Source: Syncephalis plumigaleata (lineage: Eukaryota > Zoopagomycota > Zoopagomycetes > Zoopagales > Piptocephalidaceae). Taken from it: 64,000 bases of DNA. Shown piece by piece: positions 60,165 to 64,000 of this stretch. The DNA lies in contig JAIXMF010000004.1 of NCBI GenBank assembly GCA_025201365.1, positions 1,240,001 through 1,304,000 on the forward strand, written 5' to 3'. The position numbers were made by a program, and so were the translations under genes. The notes under the pieces were generated by a model, which worked only from the letters and a program-made list of their open reading frames with translations, made no database searches and was not told the DNA's origin. Each line of letters begins with the position of its first letter. The first letter of the stretch is position 1.

Positions 60165-61994
60165 ATGACCACTGAAGCGGCGGACAGTATGTCGTCACCT
60201 TCGCGACAGTATATTGAAAAGCATCAATTAAATACGTTATTCAAGGTAACTTGACAGATATACGTATAAATACATATACGTATGTTCGATGTACATGTCA
60301 ATTAACGAACAGTATAGGAACTATTGGTATCACTACTAATTGAACAACCTGAGGAACCCATACCATTTCTCGTCATGCAACTGCAAGAACGAGCCAGTAT
60401 GCTAAACAGAGTAACTATCCAGTGTAGAAACATTCATTTAATAATTAGAATGTTAACCATATGATTAGCAGTCAAGTCATATTACATCGTTAACTAGTAC
60501 ATCAACTTTATCAGAATCAGGTAAGCATACTATTCTATGTAAAAGAAGAAAGAGAGAGAGCGAGATAGGCTGACTCGATCATTTAATAACTATACCATAA
60601 CTGCTATGTTATCAATGTCATTGCTTAATCAAGATACATTTACGTAAGTGATGGTGGTAATACAGATGTAATTTGTAATGCCAATAATGATTGATTGATT
60701 CTATATTATTCATATATCCATCTAGTAATACGATACTTCATCCATTGGGTGGACTAACAAAAAAGAGTATCACGCAACGATTCCGCGATACACACGGTGA
60801 CGATGCCAGTAATGCGATCATTCGTAATGCTCGACGTGGATCAGTGAGTGCAGAGCCAATATCGATATCGGAACATGATGAAACATCCGCGACAATTATT
60901 CCAAAGAGTGACGAGGCTCGTATGCGTATTGCCACGGCAATCGCTAACAATCTACTATTCCGTAATCTCGATCACGAACAGCGTCAACCTGTAGTAAGTG
61001 CTATATGTACTAGATTACACTTGACAAACAAGCAAACGATATCCACTGGCTAATGATGAGTAAATGAACGTGATCATAGATTGACGCAATGTTCGAACGG
61101 AAAGTGACCCTAGGCGAAGTGGTTATCACACAAGGCGAGGAGGGCGACAATTTTTACGTCGTTGATCAGGGCACTTTTGATATCTTCGTGAATGGTAAAA
61201 AGGTGGTAGATGTCGGGCCCGGTGATAGTTTCGGTGAATTAGCATTAATGTACAATGTAAGCGATACTCGTCATTAATCGACTATTACATGATCTGAATG
61301 GTATTCTTGTTGTATATATGTAGACACCACGAGCAGCCACAATCACTGCGACTAGCGAGGCTATTCTATGGGGTGTAGATCGTGGCACATTCCGTAAAAG
61401 TATCACAGGTTATAGTTTTCGTAAACGCAAAATGTACACGGATTTCCTAAAGACTGTACCACTATTGACGAAGCTTAATGATACGGAGATTGCCAAACTT
61501 GCCGATGCACTGGAACCCGTCAACTACGAGGATGGCGATGATATTATCGAGCAGGGTGATCATGGCCATCGTTTCTACCTCATCGAACGAGGTGAAGTCG
61601 AGGTGACTAAAACGAACTTTGATGGCACGCTACTTCATTTGCCATCACTCTCGGTGGGCGATTACTTTGGCGGTAAGTGAATACACTTTTTTACTTTGAA
61701 TGAAATTGATTAATATCGATATACGCTGTACACATATTAGAGCTTGCACTACTTCATAATAGACCACGAGCAGCCACCGTAACAGCCAAGGGTTCGGTAC
61801 GAGTAGCCGCACTCGGTAAAGATGCATTTACACGACTACTAGGACCAGCGGTCGATGTAATGAAACGACGTTCACAAACCTACGGTCAAATCGACAAGGA
61901 AGCATTAGCGGAACTATTACGTAATGGTAGACCGCTGCATCATCAACATGATGAGACTGCCGATGATTCTTCAACAGCAACCGAGGATAATTAG
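60165..61994 (+). CDS. BCY1: cAMP-dependent protein kinase regulatory subunit
   Basis: Holds PKA inactive until cAMP binds; a partner in nutrient signalling alongside TORC1. Seen: [20 protein letters not shown], an RII-type dimerisation and docking helix pair '[20 protein letters not shown]', the inhibitor sequence RRGSV (a Ser at the phospho-acceptor position makes it type II), and two cyclic-nucleotide-binding domains, the first with '[20 protein letters not shown]', [18 protein letters not shown], the second with '[20 protein letters not shown]' and [18 protein letters not shown]. The FGELAL..PRAAT cassettes carry the Glu and Arg that bind cAMP. It ends [10 protein letters not shown]. About nine exons; frame holds at every join I checked. 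Start ATG 60165. Confidence 0.96.
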
Positions 61995-62192
61995 CTAATA
62001 AATTTGTTTATACACACACATGTATATATAAAAGTAGGATTGATCATTCTAGTTTGTTGTTTAATAGCACACAATGGCATAACACGATAGAAACAGTATT
62101 CTAAATGGAACTACTAATGCATCTTTTTTCGTATCTGTATGTGTATATTTGTATGTCAAGGGTTTATTAGCAGACCTGCACAAAAAACCGCC

Positions 62193-63065
62193 TTAGAAAG
62201 AAGCTTTGACGACCTGAGCGCTGATACGATCCAAATCGCGACGGCCGTCCTTGGTGATGCGGCGACCACTAATAATCACAATGAATGCAAGATGGTTAGT
62301 TTAATCATTTATAAGATGAACGACAACACAACGGTGGCATCTTCGTTCTATAGTATAGATTATGGCAACTTAGTGTACTTACCCTTCTGGGGACTTCTCC
62401 AAAACACCCAACTTCTCGAGGGCTTGAAGGGCCTTGCGTTGAACGGAGCCGGAGGCATCGGCGTGGTGGGATGGGCGTGTGCCGCGGTTTTCGCGACCAC
62501 CATACAACTTGCGGAGAGCACCGACACCAACGCTGTTGCGGAGGTAGATGTGGCGGGCAATAGAGGCTACATGAATAGTGAATAGGTAGATTGGAGTGTA
62601 CATTGATTAGTGATCAGAATAGATAGTAATAGCAATAGTAATAGTAGATGATTTATCTCCTCCATAGATCTATGCAATTAGTGCATCTCATGTGTGTGTG
62701 CGTATGCGTGTATATCCATAGCATAGTAATAATAGACATTGATAGTATTCTTATGGCCTTGTTGATATTGTCGTGACCAATAACTACTACCTCATTAATG
62801 CTAATGCTAATACCACTATGCATACATACATACACACGACATGATACAATATGGCAACATGATACGCGACAACATGATATGATTACTTACCCGCATGGAC
62901 GTAGAACCAGTCGCTCTCATATGGAGCGAGTTCTTTGTAGGTGCCAGTCTTGACAAGGTCTACCCACTTGGGTACGTCAACCTTGCCACTGCGCTTCAAA
63001 TGGGCAGCATAAGCCTTTACGAACGCTTGCGCGTCGACATCTCTGACAGTAGCACCGCGGAACAT
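62193..63065 (-). CDS. RPS19: Ribosomal protein eS19
   Basis: A component of the small ribosomal subunit, needed for 40S maturation. Seen: [20 protein letters not shown], '[20 protein letters not shown]', '[17 protein letters not shown]', then [40 protein letters not shown], '[20 protein letters not shown]', and the end '[20 protein letters not shown]' ASF. It matches human eS19 in order. Three coding exons, with introns at about 62881-62571 and about 62380-62294. An intron in the 5' untranslated leader, with donor near 63179 and acceptor ending just before ATCAACATG at 63065, is likely. Start ATG 63065, stop 62193. Confidence 0.95.
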
Positions 63066-63179
63066 GTTGATCTAAACACGCATAGAAATTGCCGGTTCAT
63101 TAGTTCAACGGTTCGCAATAGCAATAGTATATTATCGTATAACGCATAGATATACGCATATATGGCTGATCTAACTTAC
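63066..63179 (-). promoter_or_regulatory. Probable 5' UTR intron of RPS19
   Basis: On the minus strand the donor is GATTCG|GTAAGTTAG at about 63179 and the acceptor is TTTAG|ATCAACATG, the ATG being the start codon of eS19. No coding frame passes through the upstream exon. First-intron placement in ribosomal protein genes is common in fungi. Confidence 0.6.
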
Positions 63180-64000
63180 CGAATCAGACGGCGACGATGC
63201 AAAAAACGAGCCGAATAGTGGAAAGAGGCAGAGCAAGCGCTGGAGGGGTGAAAGTAACGCAGTGAAAAAAGACCAGCAAACGAAAAATTTGCAGGGGTTA
63301 AAACTGGCAATCGGATTGGCTGTAGCAAAAAGTGAAAGCGAATGAGTGATGTGCCGATTATAATTGTTAAGAAAATGAAAAGAAAAACTCCACTTTCATT
63401 CATCGACTGACTAGCTAGCATTCTATAACATACACAATATACTTGCTAATAAAGCTTGTTTATTTCTATTATTATTCAACAACAACACATCTATGACATT
63501 CAACATGATCTATTCAGTGGTTATCCTGTAGTAAATCATTAGTTAATATTGCCATACTATAGAGAACAATTAATGAATATTAAGTGCAACAATAACATCA
63601 AATGATTCCACTATAATTGATTTATACAGTTTTAATAACTGCAGTTTATGAATCAATCTCACATTGATGACAGTCCTACTCTTTAGAGGATGTAGATCAG
63701 GTCAGAGATGCTTCATTAGCAATATCATGTTGTAATGACATGATGAATAAACTAAACAGTAACAATAGCAGTAATGGTAGCAATCCTTATATGATCATAG
63801 AGGTGATTTTAATCAATAATAATGTAGACATCAGTTGAGCTAACATAGCTGCTCTAATTTCGTGCAAAAAGTATCCGCGTACTCGGCATTTTTTACCTAA
63901 CCAAACAAGTAGAATCATATATTGTGTTATTAGCGAATGTAACTATATATATTCCATAGTCAATCATTGTAATACTTGCTTTAATAGCAAATGAGCGTGG
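63180..64000. other. RPS19 upstream region and unassigned sequence
   Basis: On the minus strand 63190-63330 contains CTTTCAC/CTTTTTGC pyrimidine tracts, compatible with the RPS19 leader and core promoter. From 63430 to the window end the sequence is AT-rich with no recognised gene. Confidence 0.4.

Noticed and set aside
1-64000. Transposons, retroelements or virus-derived genes
   Set aside because: I saw no transposase, reverse transcriptase, integrase or capsid-like frame and no terminal repeats.

Overview
The window is nuclear DNA of a fungus. Its genes are dense, roughly one per 2 kb on both strands, and most are split by many short introns of about 50-75 bases that often carry runs of TA. 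The gene content is fungal: Pob3-type FACT subunit without an HMG box, two-SDR peroxisomal multifunctional enzyme Fox2, Elf1, Shq1, Rav2/Rogdi, RII-type PKA regulatory subunit. It also holds genes that, as far as I know, are mostly missing from Ascomycota and Basidiomycota (FANCL, AP-4 mu, a TFG-like PB1 protein). I infer an early-diverging, non-Dikarya lineage, possibly Zoopagomycota, but the sequence alone does not settle this.

Layout. 0-9.3 kb: Raptor/Kog1 (-) facing away from Fox2 (+). 9.3-11.6 kb: gene-poor, with one tiny secreted-peptide candidate. 11.6-16.4 kb: a long WD40 plus helical protein (+) and a 12-cysteine secreted protein (+). 16.5-22 kb: Pob3 (-), MsrA (+), TFG-like protein (-). 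22.6-29.6 kb: Rav2/Rogdi (+), FANCL (-), a SANT protein (+), a possible Spo16-like protein (-) and an LEA-2-like membrane protein (-). 29.6-39.1 kb: gene-poor stretches around a CAP-domain secreted protein (-), an SDR oxidoreductase (+), a multi-pass receptor-like protein (-) and a proline-tailed secreted protein (-). 40-50 kb: Shq1 (+), LisH-WD40 protein (+), FAD monooxygenase (-), alpha/beta hydrolase (-), FEN1/XPG nuclease (-), Elf1 (+). 50-58.9 kb: AP-4 mu (-) head-to-head with AP-1 sigma (+), an unidentified protein and a 7TM protein (+), Top3 (+), a small zinc-binding protein (-). 59-64 kb: mitochondrial acyl carrier protein (+), PKA regulatory subunit (+), ribosomal protein eS19 (-).

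The neighbours are mostly unrelated housekeeping genes, as expected in a eukaryote. Themes that recur are growth signalling (Kog1, PKA-R), trafficking (TFG-like, AP-4 mu, AP-1 sigma), genome maintenance (FANCL, FEN1-like, Top3, possible Spo16-like) and secreted or surface proteins (10.9, 15.6, 30.9, 35.4-39.1, 54.7 kb). I recognised no transposon, virus-derived element, rRNA, tRNA or CRISPR array.

The strongest odd signal is that about ten otherwise good genes lose frame at a point where exactly one base appears to be missing, always in the same direction. That points to systematic one-base deletions in the assembly rather than a set of pseudogenes, and it affects several models below.
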